From Asparagopsis taxiformis (lineage: Eukaryota; Rhodophyta; Florideophyceae; Bonnemaisoniales; Bonnemaisoniaceae): 64,000 bases of DNA. The DNA is taken from contig JALQPE010000422.1 in the NCBI GenBank assembly GCA_030407315.1, positions 22,553 through 86,552 of the forward strand, written 5' to 3'. The notes beneath the pieces were generated by a model. That model did not search any database and was not told where the DNA came from. It saw only the letters and a list, made by a program, of their open reading frames with translations. Shown here one piece after another: positions 53,274 through 64,000 of the stretch (position 1 is its first letter; each line of letters starts with the position of its first letter). The translations under genes were made by a program, and so were the position numbers.

Positions 53274-55530
53274 CTAGCAAGACTCGTCTCTTCCAGCCTG
53301 CGCTTCCAAAGATATATTCATACTCGGCTCCACCAACACCACATGACTCGCTTCTGTAAGATTGAGACCAGCACCTGCACGATGCAGAGGTAGTAAAAGA
53401 ACGTTGAAATCTATGCTTGATTTGAACTTGTCCACCATCTTCGCAAACACCATAGGACCTTTCTCAAGCGCCCCATTCAAATGCGTGATACCGTTCGTTT
53501 CGAGTGCTGTCGAGATCATTTGCAGCACGCTTTGCCACTCGGAGAATACCGTAACTTTCCGCGTAGCGTCCACTTGCCATATGCCGCGCAGCAATCGGAT
53601 AATAGGACTTGCTTTAGCTCCAACAAAGCCGCGCACCGCAGCTTTGCTGTCATAAAAAATTGACTTCCGTTCACCGCTAGTCGTCTCCGCCTTTTGTCGT
53701 TTTCGACTTGGCGAGATCAAAGCGTCTATGTCTTCCTCTTCTTGTGAACCGGGTGACGGCGGCAGCCCACTACCATGACCTTTCTTTTTTCCAAGTCCAC
53801 CAGGAACAGTAAAACTAATTTCATCTACAGGGCAACGTACACGACACGTCGTACAAGCAATGCTCTGTACTCTCGTTCGCAACTCCTGTTTCTTAATCAT
53901 CATTAATGTGCAGTCGCACCAAAATGCATGACCACACACAAACAACGTAGTTCGCATCTGTTCCATATTAAACTCGGCCATACAAACAGCACAATGCCTT
54001 ATCTCAGCACTCATCACCACTTTGGCCGATTCGCCTTCAGATCCCTTTGCCGCTTTCTGTAGTGATCACAGGTAAACCAGAATTCCTCGTTTGGCTCCAA
54101 AATCTACTTCTGCTACCGCTTTGCCGTTGGAGAACTCGAAATTGCGCGCAGGTAGGGTTGATAGGGTGAAATGATGTAGTAGGTCATATTATGTCAGGCG
54201 CATCGTATCTTCGTCTCCGTCCAGGAGCGTACTTCTCTTCGAAGACATGTTCACTTCGTCCATTCTAGCCAATAATGTACGCTCGGCTTCAAACACCTCC
54301 TTGGCACAACCGTGCTCCTTCTTCAATTGGTTGAAGTCGGCGAGCCATTCTTCCATGCCATTTTGGACACCTGGACTTCCAAACTTGGGAATAATCGAAG
54401 CCAGCAGCAGCAAAATCGTTTGTACTGCTCCTTGAAACTGTATACTTGCGTTATGTTGCGGACCCGTTCTTCTTCCCGTTCCTCGCTTTCATTAATCTCA
54501 CCGTTCTCATCTAGCTCAATTATCTCATAATTTTCATTCTCCCTCAATGAATGCATTCGCCTTTCCACTTCGGTGAACCATGGTTACTGAACCATGGATA
54601 CTGCAGTATTCAGAACGGTAATGTTTGCATGTTGGCCCAGTACCATTTTCACGGCACTTTGAACAAAGACCTGATTCCACCACGTCTGCCGCAGAAGGTT
54701 AAACAGATCCAGGAAGGCTAAAGAGTGTACACTCTCAAACACGTGTTTGAAAGTCACATTCGCGCCTTTTGTAGTGCCTTGAGTTCAGATTGTATCATGC
54801 CATTGATCGAGTTGAATGAATGCAGCCGATTTCCTAAAGTGTGAATTCCCAGTTCACTGCCTGGAATGGCATCGATTAGCTTCCGGACGACCCTGTCCAA
54901 GAATGCATCTCTGTCCTGTACCATTGCAAGAGCCACTTCCCACCATGTTGCGCAAATGTCCCGTAGAATATATTTGAATAAAGCAAACTATCACAAACCG
55001 AAGGATTGAAACACTAGAATGCTACTCTTGTCGCTTACAACTGCTATGCTATCCAACTTTGCGAGTGAGCGATTCGAAGAGGCCGCCAAAACGACTTCAA
55101 CTTGTTTCCACCTACATTCTGCAAATAGACTTGCAATGCATTCAATTACTTCTGTATTAGTGAGTTTACGATAATTATCTGCAGCGAGAGAATATCGTTC
55201 AGCGACGCAGTAGATATAGTCTGCCTCTAAATTTGCATAGAGTACCTCCGGGGTATCAAAAATTTGTTTAAGAGTGCATCAAACCGCGTGAACAGTTTTC
55301 TCGCCCTCAAGATCATCGGTTGTGGGTATAACTGCTCTCCTCTATAGAGGAGAACCTATGTAGCCTTCAGATAAAAACGTCTCTCGAATTTCTGAGGCGG
55401 ATCTGGCCATATTGCGGAGAGAATCGCAGACAGGAAGTGAACTTGCTTCACACATGGAGTACACCTTTTCTGCAGCACTGATAAAATCCTTGTACCTGGT
55501 TACCAGGAGTTCACGCAGCGAGTCTTACTT
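53274..55530 (-). pseudogene. SHPRH/RAD5-like RING and SNF2 ATPase, C-terminal half, broken
   Basis: The best part is 54020-53274. A RING finger (CAVC...CGHAFWCDC...CTTCRVRC, C3HC4) is followed by an acidic linker and SNF2 helicase motifs KVTVFSEWQSVLQMI and AGAGLNLTEASHVVLVEPSMN. The frame then fails inside motif VI (EAQAGRDESC instead of a QxxGRxxR motif). Upstream fragments at 54568-54189 and 54936-54754 (VALAMVQDRDAFLDRVVRKL, then IDAIPGSELG; NSINGMIQSELKALQKAR) match the spacer region of SHPRH. Open but unassigned frames continue to about 55520. The family ubiquitylates PCNA and remodels stalled forks. The N-terminal ATPase half is absent. Both ends of the fragment touch 118-bp satellite arrays. 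At least three frame changes make this copy dead. Confidence 0.78.
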
Positions 55531-55534
55531 CTCC

Positions 55535-56520
55535 GATGCTTCAGTCGACCGGTAGCCAATGGTCGTGCTGCACCTGTACTTGGCTGACCCAAAATAATAC
55601 CGGGTATTATTTTGCCATACCAAATGCCAGGTGCAGCACTGCCATTGGCTACAGGCTGCCGGCCTCCCCTGGCCAATGACAGTACTGCACCTGTACTTGG
55701 CATACCCAAAATAATACCGGGTATTATTTTGCCATATCAAATGACAGGTGCAGCACTGCCAGTGGCTACAGGCGGCCGGCAGACCGGCAGCCAATGGCAG
55801 TACTGCACCTGTACTTGGCATACCCAAATAATACCGGGTATTATTTTTCCGTACCAAATGGCAGGTGCAGCACTGCCATTGGCTACAGGCGGCCGGCCGA
55901 CCGGCAGCCAATGACAGTACTGCACCTGTACTTGGCATACCCAAAATAATACCGGGTATTATTTTGCCATATCAAATGACAGGTGCAGCACTGCCAGTGG
56001 CTACAGGCGGCCGGCAGACCGGCAGCCAATGGCAGTACTGCACCTGTACTTGGCATACCCAAAATAATACCGGGTATTATTTTTCCATACCAAATGACAG
56101 GTGCAGCACTGCCATTGGCTACAGGCGGCCGGCCGACCGGCAGCCAATGGCAGCACTGCACCTGTACTTAGCAGACCCAAAATAATACCGGGTATTATTT
56201 TGCCATACAAAAGCCAGGTGCAGCACTGCCATTGGCTACAGGCTGCCGGCCGCCTGTAGCCAATGGCAGTGCTGCACCTGTACTTGGCATACCCAAAATA
56301 ATACCGGGTATTATTTTGCCATACCAAATGACAGGTGCAGCACTGCCAGTGGCTGCCGGACGGCTGGCGGCCTCTGGCCAATGACAGTACTGCACCTGTA
56401 CTTGGCATACCCAAAATAATACCGGGTATTATTTTGCCAGACAAAAGCCAGGTGCAACACAGCCAGTGGTTGCAGTCTGACTCCACAAGCTGGGCCCATG
56501 GCTGTGCTGGACCTTTTTTT
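55535..56520. repeat. 118-bp palindromic satellite, main array of about eight units
   Basis: The core AATAATACCGGGTATTATT begins at 55592, 55710, 55827, 55945, 56063, 56181, 56297 and 56415, spaced 116-118 bp apart. Each unit has a second palindrome, AGGTGCAGCACTGCCATTGG ... CCAATGGCAGTACTGCACCT, around a GC-rich centre (GGCCGGCC-like). The last unit is diverged and ends CCATGGCTGTGCTGGACC, then a T run, AGGTGTAG and TCTAGTAT. Frames crossing the array are periodic artefacts. Confidence 0.95.
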
Positions 56521-57117
56521 AGGTGTAGTCTAGTATATATACTAGTATATATACTAATATTCGAGACTAGACTGACGTAGATTTAACATCCTTGCGATGG
56601 TCATGCACGCGATGACTTAGGCCTGTGTTTAGCAAGTTACAGCTTGGTCGTCAGTTATATCATGTCAATCGAGATAAATATCACGCAGGCACAATTGTAC
56701 GTAAGTTCGATAGAGTACGGGTCACGATACCGCTCCCTGGCAAAGGACATGAAACCATTTGAAATGGTGCTGTGAAGAAGCTGCTGGCGTACTGTTCGCG
56801 CGTCTACAGCATCCATAAATGTTTCTAGACAATCTTCTTCAATTTCTTTTTGATTCGGCTGCCATCATCGTTCAACACAAGCTGGTTGCAAGCAAACGCC
56901 GCAAGGAACTGGAAAAGAACGACAATGATAGTTTTGCAGGCTGTGCGTTGTCACAAACATTCCAACCTTTGACCACGGTGCATGCGCGTCAGTCCTTTCA
57001 AATTATGTGCGCTATCGCATTATGATTCTCAGATTCGATTTCGATCATCATCGAAGGAGACCGAGGGAAACAACTTCATATTTATATCTCTCTGTCCCAA
57101 CACAACCAACACACAAG
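56521..57117. other. AT palindrome, then presumed promoter region of ALG12
   Basis: At 56527-56572 GTCTAG ... CTAGAC flanks two copies of AGTATATATACT. The rest shows no gene except a 68-codon frame (56819-57025, MFLDNLLQFLFDSAAIIVQH) that I do not recognise. Confidence 0.4.
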
Positions 57118-58677
57118 ATGACAAAGTGGGTTCATTTGGAAGCTTTCTTATTGCTTAGAATCACAATTGTGTACGTTGTTCTAGCTCCGTTTTGAAAGGT
57201 AAGCAAACAACAAACCATCCCAACAACTGTGTAGCCTTCATTCACTCTCACAGATTTAATCAAATGTCCACAGGTGGAGGAGAGTTTCAACATGCAGGCA
57301 ACCCATGATCTTCTCCACAAGTCATGGCGCAACATGGCATCATTTGACCATATGTAATTCCTGGTGTAGTGCCGCGTACCTTCATCGACCCATTAGTCAT
57401 ATCCACATTATCCTACATTCCAAAGGCTATCTTTCACTTATCGTCATTTGCAGCTCTACATCTTATTAGAATAATTCTGGGCATCCTCACGACAATCTCA
57501 CAGCTCATCATTCGCAACTCTTTATCAAATCGCTTCACGCAATCCACCGGTACTTTCTACACATTAATCACAGCCTCCAATTTCATCTACTTTTCTACGC
57601 TAGTCGAACTCTACTAAACGTCTTCGCTCTCGTTCTGACTAACTTGGCATTCGCCTATCGTATGCGATCCACATGCAACCATGCAGCGTACAATGCTATT
57701 ATACATTATCGATTGCGTGTGCGCTCTTCCGCTCCGAACTCTGTCTATACATTTTCACGACACAGCTAATGGAGCTTGCAACGAAGAGTATTCAATTCAT
57801 ACCAACAATTATAAAAGGCGGGTATGCTGCTGTTCTCACAGCGATCTTGAGTATACTGGTTGAATCATACTTCTGGCATCGTCCAAGCTATCCGGAATTG
57901 GAAGTGTTTTATTTCAACATGGTAGTAAACAAGAGCTCTGCATGGGGCACCGAGCCCTTCCACTGGTACTTTACAAATGCTCTTCCGCGAGCATTGGGTT
58001 GATCGTATGTAGCGGCCATGTTAGCAGTGATTTCGCGGCGGCAACTTTTGTTATCATTTATCATTGGTAATGCCCGTTGTGGGCTTTGTCATGATGTATT
58101 CCGTGCTGCCTCACAAGGAGCTGCGATTTATTTTCTATGCCCTCCCCCCCCGTTCTTAACGTTGCTGCAGCGGTTGCGGCGGATAGCGCGTATCGAGGAC
58201 AGAAGGGTCAGATGGAGATGATATTCGCCAACTGGAGAGGCAGGGAGACAGAGATCGTGAAGGTGCAAAGGTGGTGGTTAATTTGAGATGCAGTTGTATT
58301 TATGTTGGTTCTGGCAAATTTGGCTGCAAGCACATTGCAGACAATTGTGTCTGTGTCGGCATCACGAGCAAATATATCCGTCGGGAGTTGCGATGCGCAA
58401 AATGCACGAGATAGAGGGGAGGCTGTATTCGCAGAGCGGTATGTGTGGGGAAGCGAGGGTTCACATCGATGTGGATAGTGCTATGAATGGGATCACACAA
58501 TTTGTGTATGACCATGGCAGAAAGTGTCCGCAATGGAAGTATTCCAAAGAGGAGGATGTTGGAAAGATTGAGTGGAGAAGTTTCACTCATCTCATTTCAG
58601 CACAAGGATCTCATGAGGGGTTCAGCGTCATTCATGCGCAACTGAGTTTCGCGGGTATCTACTTGAGAAGAGGATGA
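57118..58677 (+). pseudogene. ALG12: ALG12-like dolichyl-P-mannose alpha-1,6-mannosyltransferase, intron-containing, frameshifted
   Basis: The start is MTKWVHLEAFLLLRITIVYV at 57118. A 75-nt GT-AG intron (57199-57273) precedes VEESFNMQATHDLLHKSW. VPRTFIDPLV lies near 57366, where ALG12 has VPRTFIGPL. In shifted frames follow ITASNF, then YASRTLLNVFALVL, YFWHRPSYPELEVFYFNMVV then NKSSAWGTEPFHWYF (57883-57980), [16 protein letters not shown] (about 58108) and the lumenal C terminus VHIDVDSAMNGITQF, then WKYSKEEDVG (to 58677). GT22 enzymes of the ER add mannose to the N-glycan precursor from Dol-P-Man. At the exon 1 end the sequence reads F-stop-K where the family has a residue between P/F and K (TGA at 57194). 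Four or more indels interrupt the rest. It could be a pseudogene or a real gene with assembly errors; the splice site argues for a once-functional gene. Confidence 0.85.
57199..57273 (+). other. Spliceosomal intron in ALG12-like gene
   Basis: 75 nt, from GTAAGC to CCACAG. Removing it joins K to VEESFN, the conserved start of the first lumenal loop in ALG12 proteins. It is the only intron I can support in the window. Confidence 0.8.
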
Positions 58678-59025
58678 ATTCGTTTAGAACCGCATACTTT
58701 TGTATTGAGGCGGTGGACGTGGTGCACAACGCGTTTATTGCACGCACCGATGTGCTGCGACGGCACGCGTGGCGGGAGGAATTACAGGTGAATGAACATA
58801 TGACCTTTTTTCCTCGACGCGCGTAAGGCGCATCTCAAGGTCGGGTATTTGGCCAGCGTGTTTGTGCACCATCGGGCGCGCAAATATTCGAAATGCTACT
58901 TTTCGATCCGGTTCAGGGAGGAAAAGTTTCGTGCGCTGCTGGACTATGACGACCGCTTCGAATGGCACCTGGAGTGCGGCAAGTCGCTTCCGGACTGGGT
59001 GAGGAATCATATGCGAGAGATTTAA
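58675..59025 (+). pseudogene. Glycosyltransferase C-terminal fragment (GT12- or B4GALNT-like)
   Basis: Starting at an ATG that overlaps the ALG12 stop (ATGA), the frame reads VDVVHNAFIARTDVLRRHAW, then REELQVNEHMTFF. After one extra base in a T/C run near 58815 it continues LDARKAHLKVGYLASVFVHH, RARKYSKCYFSIRFREEKFR and ends DWVRNHMREI. The pattern of FxARTDVL, then a VxEH, FFLDA and HH(R) series resembles the end of beta-1,4-GalNAc-type transferases. The catalytic nucleotide-binding half is missing. The short intergenic distance to ALG12 suggests close packing of genes. The family call is tentative. Confidence 0.5.
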
Positions 59026-60644
59026 CGGTCGTGGAGCGCTACTTATTGTGACGGCTGGGCTGGGATGGAAGAGGCTAACTAGAGCGTGTGTGTGTGTGTA
59101 TAGTTACACACACACATTATAATGTAAAACAGAGTATAAATGTCGCGGCACGCTCGTCAATTCAGTCCGGTCGGTAGGACGGTGATGGGCTACTCGGAGG
59201 GCGATTACAGCGTGTGTGCTCGTGTATGACGGGACAGTGGGCGAGGTCGCTCTGCATGGATTCAGACGGTGTATTCCTCAATTGCATCCACCTTCCGACG
59301 CGCGGTCCATCTCCCGCGAGTGATGAATTGTGCGTGCAAGTGGATGGAATGCAACGTATCACGACGTAGAATCACGCGCGTGCTAGCGCGGGTACAAATC
59401 AAGCTATCGAGAGATCGAGGCGATGATCGCCTCGATATGATGTCGAGTCACGTCATTGGTGCGCAATCTCGCGGGTATAAAAACACTCGCGATGCGTCGA
59501 CGCATCGGATGCAACGCATGGCCATCGGCGAGTTGTGCGAGGCTCGGCTCAGATCGGCTCGGATCAGATGCGCTTCATCCGTGGGTCGCTCGCTCACGCG
59601 TCCGGTTTCTGTCCGTTGACGGCAATCGTGTGCAAGAGATCGCCTCTGGCCATGTTGGGCATACTTGTCGTCGACGGATCGAGAGCGGACCCGCGAGCGA
59701 GTGTCGTCGTGATGCAAGCGCTGATTTCACACAAGATGGTTGGCCGACAAGTGGCCACTTGCCCCGGGGTATGTCGCGACTTGTCGTGAGACGACACGTC
59801 GTTGCATTGCAGGGCGACGAATGGTATACGCACAAGTCTGACGCCATGGGAGCGTTGGATGTTGCGCACACGCGCGCGCACGGCACATCATCGACGCGGA
59901 AAGCGCGTACCGACCGGACCGTTTCCCAGTATGCCATGCCATCGCGTGGCGTGCTGCCGCACAGTCGTGTCGTCCCACATGTGGGACTCGAGAGACGTCG
60001 ATTGCGTCATGCCGCCCGTTGCTGCGTGTAGATCACATCCATATGTCGTGTGCCTCTTGCGTCGCAACCGAGTGCACGCTCCCCCTGTGCGCCCGCTCCG
60101 GCGTCCGCTCGATGCGCCGCGCCGCACTGCTCCGCAGAGTCTGTGCGTCCGTATCACGTGACCGCCGCGCCCCAGCGTCCAGGAATAGCTGCCGTTGCTC
60201 GAGCCACCTGACGCGAGTCGCTGACTCGCATGATAAATATTGCACGTGTCGCGCTGCCTGCGCTGCGGCGCGTCGGACGGTGCGATGCGACGAGACGAGA
60301 CGTGGTGTGGATGCATTTCGAAATGATGGAGTTGTGCTTATTTTTGGTGCTAAATTCCATGCAATGAAGAAGAACCATGAGAATATCGCCAAAAAAATTG
60401 ACTGGCACGCGCTTGAATTGTTGAATCCACTTGATGATCAACCAGAATTTGCGCTCAACATCAGCAGCTTAGTCCAGCGCTCGTGTTCCCTTCCTTCCTC
60501 CACAATCTTATCACAATCACCCCCTAAACTCACTCAACCGATATGCAATTCAAGTCAGCACGCTCCCGAGCGCACGACCGGGAACTCACAGACTCACGTG
60601 CCGATTCATACGGATCTGGCAGCAGTCATGCTCGTCACAGTACC
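59026..60644. other. No gene recognised; GC-rich, one dinucleotide repeat
   Basis: At about 59087-59117 a (TG)n run is followed by TATAG and then (AC)n, forming a hairpin. The rest is GC-rich with many Arg-coding frames on both strands (for example 59456-60031), none protein-like. Confidence 0.4.
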
Positions 60645-60960
60645 ACGAGTACATGGCATACCCAAAATAATACCGGGTATAGTTTTTCCATACCAAATGC
60701 CAGGTGCAGCACTGCCATTGGCTACAGGCGGCCTGCCGACCGGCAGCCAATGGCAGTACTGCACCTGTACTTGGCATACCCAAAATAATACCGGGTATTA
60801 TTTTACCATACCAAATGACAGGTGCAGCACTGCCATTGGCTACAGGCGGCCTGCCGACCGGCAGCCAATAGCAGTACTGCACCTGTACTTGGCGTACCCA
60901 AAATAATACCGGGTATAGTCCATGGCTGTGTTGGAGCCTTTTTCAGGTGCAGTCTAGTAT
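60645..60960. repeat. 118-bp palindromic satellite, short array of about three units
   Basis: Cores lie at 60665, 60784 and 60902 (spacing 119 and 118). The units match the 55.5-kb array closely. The array ends in the same tail (CCATGGCTGTGTTGGA, T run, AGGTGCAGTCTAGTAT). Confidence 0.93.
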
Positions 60961-62214
60961 TTGAGAAAAGTCGAAATTATTAAGCTTGGATGCATGACGG
61001 TCATTGGCAGTAGTATCCTGTTCATCTTCAAGTAAGATGCATTTTCGAAGAGAGCATTATGTTTTCCTGCATGGATACCATTCCATTTCATCTGGGATCG
61101 ATCGAAACTTTTACAGTATCCAGAAGGAAAGATGCATTTGTAGTTGGAGACTTGTCGACCTCCAACTCAATAATAGGAACAGTATAGTCCTCCGGAGCCC
61201 ATCATTTGCTATGGGTATGATTACAATTCCTGGAGGATGTTCACCATTCATTATCTCTATCTCGCCCTCAATGAACCGACCAGTTTTAGAGTTGATTTCA
61301 TAATAGCTGTAGACGGGAATACTCTAGTTGATGTCGTCGACAAGCTTTCAGTCGATTTTGCGAATCTCAACATATCTTTTGATCCTGGATGGATCGATAT
61401 GTAATGGACTATTGCGTGCCCATAATGACATTACAATCCTCTGAATAGACTTTCAACTGGGTGAGAAAAGAGCTACCAATCCACTTTGGAAAATAATACG
61501 ACCTATAAAGTACTCAAGATCCTTCCATTTCTATATTCCCTAACTATACCATTTTCTAGTGGAAGAAAACACGACACGATTCTGGGTCCTCTGTCATAAT
61601 ATTTTGGGAACTCTAACAGACGGTGCTCATGAAGAGACTGTTTCATCTACAAATGCTGTTCTCGTGGGCTCCTCTGTATACAGGAAATCTGGAGGAATGA
61701 GTAACACTATCGTTCTGATTCGAGAGTCTGAAGAGTAAGACTGTATCAACCACAGATATTCTTACTCCTGGACACTTGCGTCCCTCAAAGTAGAGAACTG
61801 CAGGAGAACTCTCAGCTGCCGGACAAAACCAATTTAAAGTATTCGGACTCGTTCTCATTCACATGGAAACCTGTTCAGGGCCCTCTCCCATATGGAACTC
61901 TCGAGCTAGTTCCCAGGAACATCTTTTAGGAACCGCATACTTGAACCTCCCTGCCAGCATCTTCAGCGGACATACCATCTGCAGCGAGCTAGACAGAATT
62001 GGGAATGATGCTATTGTTGGACAGAATAGTTCTCCTGTAGATGCACCTCGTCCTACCGTACACGATTTCGCCTCCCAGTAGAACGTTTGTCTATCTTTTC
62101 TAGATGGGTCTACACGACAGTTCAGAATTAGTCTACCTCGACTAAGTCGATGGTATCGATCAATGCATCATTCATATCTTTCTTGCCTGTTTCTTCCACC
62201 AGGGCGTGTCTACA
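60961..62214. other. No gene recognised
   Basis: Open frames at 61004-61303 and 61643-61858 lack identifiable motifs. Small hairpins (for example GTTGGAG ... CTCCAAC near 61143-61166) occur. Confidence 0.4.
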
Positions 62215-62335
62215 TTCTGTACCAATGATTGACCTCCACTTGGCAAAATATTCCTCAAAATAATACCCGGTATTATTTTCCACACTAATCTGCCAGGTGG
62301 AGCTACGGCATTGGATAGGATTGCACAGGCCCCGA
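62215..62335. repeat. Single diverged 118-bp satellite unit
   Basis: Contains ACTTGGCA, AAAATAATACCCGGTATTATT (centre near 62268), CCAGGTGGAG and GGCATTGG in the order of the satellite unit. It is a lone copy. Confidence 0.7.
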
Positions 62336-62570
62336 AGCTATTACAGGCGTGCTCAATGACAGGGTAAAACTCTTAACCGTCGTAGATATGACGCTTTCTA
62401 GTCGCAGTGTGAGCGGAAAAATAAGAACGATAGCTTTGTTTCCAGTACACCAGGTATTTACGTAGCAATTCTTCCCCTCATGCCCTAGACAGGTTCATAT
62501 CGAAAGGTTTCTATTTCTCCTCAGTCTGCCTCGTCGTAATTATTTTACTTCAGAGGTTATGAAACTTTAC
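62336..62570. other. Intergenic, nothing recognised
   Basis: Short AT-rich interval between the lone satellite unit and the end of the next coding-like frame. Confidence 0.4.
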
Positions 62571-63826
62571 TTATCCGCTTCCATAATCAATCCTCCTCAT
62601 CAAGGAAAACTTCAACGTAGCTTTCATTCCATCATCTTCATCTCCATGTGCACTATCCTCCTCAAAAGCTGTACTCCTCTGGTTGAAATGTAGTTCATCA
62701 AATTTCTCGTTAGTAATTGTCAGTACTTCTTCGCAGAGATGCTTCTTGCAGATTCGCTCACTCGGCAACATCGCCTTTCCTAATTGTTTGAGCTCGTCCT
62801 GTACACTTCCTTCGAAGGTATTACCTGATTGTACCTTGAAAATTCCTAGAATCCCGGAAGCGATTGCATAGACAAATCTGAGTGAATTGCAGGAACGTCG
62901 CAGGAAAACCATTCTACTCGTACATTGAAGGAATGCAATTGCAGTGTTCAGGGATACCTCTAGGATATTGATTCTCCTTCGGATCATCCTTTTGGCCATA
63001 CATCCCGATATCTCGACTTCGTACTGAATGATGACAACCATCTCTTTCCGCTCAGTGATGAATTGTTTCAAGATCTCGGAATTCTTGTCATCCACAACTT
63101 TCCGTTCCTCAAGCCTTAGATTTCCGTGGTCACACGGGTATCGGGGATAACGTCCATATCTCGAATGATATCGTGAGTTGGAAACTCGAAAGTGATAGAG
63201 GCGTCCTTTTCCAACATTAGAGCGAACCCCAGTTCGACAAGGAATCGATTGCGCACCTGCTCTCTAGACTTGTTCAGGAAACCGAGCACCTTTGTCTGCG
63301 CAACTTTTGAAACAGCCAAAGATATTTCACGCTTGCTCAATTGTCCACCATTTCCATCTGTTTTCCTCCGCTCCTAGCCCTCCGTCAATGCTTCCAGCAG
63401 GCTGGTTTCGGCCATCGCCAGTAGCACCATACACAACTTCTTCGATTATTTTGTCCGGAATGTACTTGTTCTCCTTCCAGATGTTGAACGCATTCGAATC
63501 GCGTCCAGAGCTGAGCCTTCCATTGTACGGCCTGTACCCGACTTTTCCTTCTGAATATTCCTCAGGAGAGACATCACCACTTGGAAACGAAGCTCGATGT
63601 TGTTCTTCCCGGTGCTGGATTGGAACACATCTCTCTTGTCATTGCTCTGCTTCGCAAACATCATTGCAGAGAGCAACCGGCACCCGCGGAGGTCGTAGAT
63701 TCCTTGGTTGGTGTAAATTGTCGCCCCAGCATCACTCTTGTCGACCAGCAAAGGTACCACAGTTCCAAATACTGCACACAGAAAATTGTAAGAAAAAGAT
63801 AGTTCTGCTGACTGCGAGATGCGCAA
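62571..63826 (-). CDS. Unidentified coding-like frames, three pieces
   Basis: The pieces are 63826-63446 (126 codons), 63340-63116 (74) and 63095-62571 (174) on the minus strand. Composition is protein-like: the first reads VVPLLVDKSDAGATIYTNQG, then IYDLRGCRLLSAMMFAKQ. The second reads ISLAVSKVAQTKVLGFLNKS. The third is helical (SLNTAIAFLQCTSRMVFLRR) with an acidic segment (DSAHGDEDDG). They may be one protein broken by indels or introns; the first and second share a frame. I cannot name a family. Confidence 0.4.
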
Positions 63827-64000
63827 CCGGGTCCCTCTCCTTGTCAGTCATCCCCTTCTTCGAATTGCCCTGACTCTGCTGTAATAAACCATCACAGATG
63901 TCTTTCACACCCGGCAGTTCCGTTACTATAAAATTCGCGCGAGACTCATCAGCTTTTCGATTTGCTGGCGATGGGAAGTTCGATCATCGTCGATTTCATC

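Noticed and set aside
55020..55260. Open minus-strand frame (NLEADYIYCVAERYSLAADN), thought to resemble a VPS18-type repeat
   Set aside because: Coding-like, but similarity is too short and vague; left as unassigned sequence within the SHPRH-like pseudogene.
55525..56486. Several open frames of 60-160 codons on both strands
   Set aside because: They are the 118-bp satellite read through; the same peptide returns about every 118 bases in shifting frames.
55535..56520. Regularly spaced repeats that might suggest a CRISPR array
   Set aside because: The whole 118-bp unit is repeated, with no unique spacers, and the sequence is eukaryotic.
59456..60031. 191-codon frame on the plus strand
   Set aside because: Arg/His/Cys-rich frames occur on both strands here, as expected from GC-rich non-coding sequence.

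Overview
The window is eukaryotic nuclear DNA dominated by repeats. Evidence: eukaryotic gene families (an ALG12-type mannosyltransferase with a GT-AG intron, a RING/SNF2 protein of SHPRH/RAD5 type, a Ulp1 cysteine protease) and four kinds of eukaryotic transposon (MULE, Ty1/copia, Ty3/gypsy, DIRS). Mostly intronless genes, copia elements primed from an internal part of initiator tRNA-Met, and a DIRS element would fit a multicellular red alga. This is an inference; brown algae, oomycetes and other protists are not excluded.

Layout. 1-3.5 kb: a MULE transposase end with a SWIM zinc finger, converging on a Ulp1-type protease gene. 4.05-8.66 kb: a decayed copia element with LTRs. 9.6-14 kb: a broken immune-receptor-like gene in the order NB-ARC, WD40, TIR, with a solo 77-bp LTR just upstream. 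15-16.6 kb: a copia 3' end joined to another NLR fragment. 19.6-23.9 kb: the best NB-ARC/WD40/TIR copy. 24.37-29.01 kb: a nearly complete copia element with a 5-bp target duplication. 29.0-35.0 kb: a DIRS-type tyrosine-recombinase retrotransposon. 35.0-39.6 kb: a truncated Ty3/gypsy element whose leader or LTR carries an array of covarying hairpins. 39.6-41.6 kb: a fourth NLR fragment split by a 479-bp TRIM-like element. 41.6-43.1 kb: an element with a gag-like ORF and a palindrome cluster. 43.7-48.1 kb: membrane-protein fragments and a Sel1-repeat gene. 49.7-50.9 kb: a long degenerate palindrome field. 52.9-56.5 kb: a SHPRH-like pseudogene between two arrays of a 118-bp palindromic satellite. 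57.1-59.0 kb: ALG12 and a glycosyltransferase fragment. 60.6-60.95 kb: a third satellite array. 62.5-63.9 kb: unidentified coding-like frames.

How it fits together. The window has few conventional single-copy genes. The recurring cellular family is the NB-ARC/WD40/TIR proteins: an APAF1-like ATPase plus propeller, with a TIR domain at the C terminus that keeps the glutamate used by NADase TIRs. All four copies are broken by frameshifts, deletions or insertions. Frameshifts also occur in ALG12, SHPRH, the Sel1 gene and the transposons, so either the region is strongly pseudogenised or the assembly has uncorrected indels. The least expected signals are structural: the hairpin array at 38.96-39.18 kb, and 3' LTRs that are 47-51 bp longer than the matching 5' LTRs in three different elements.
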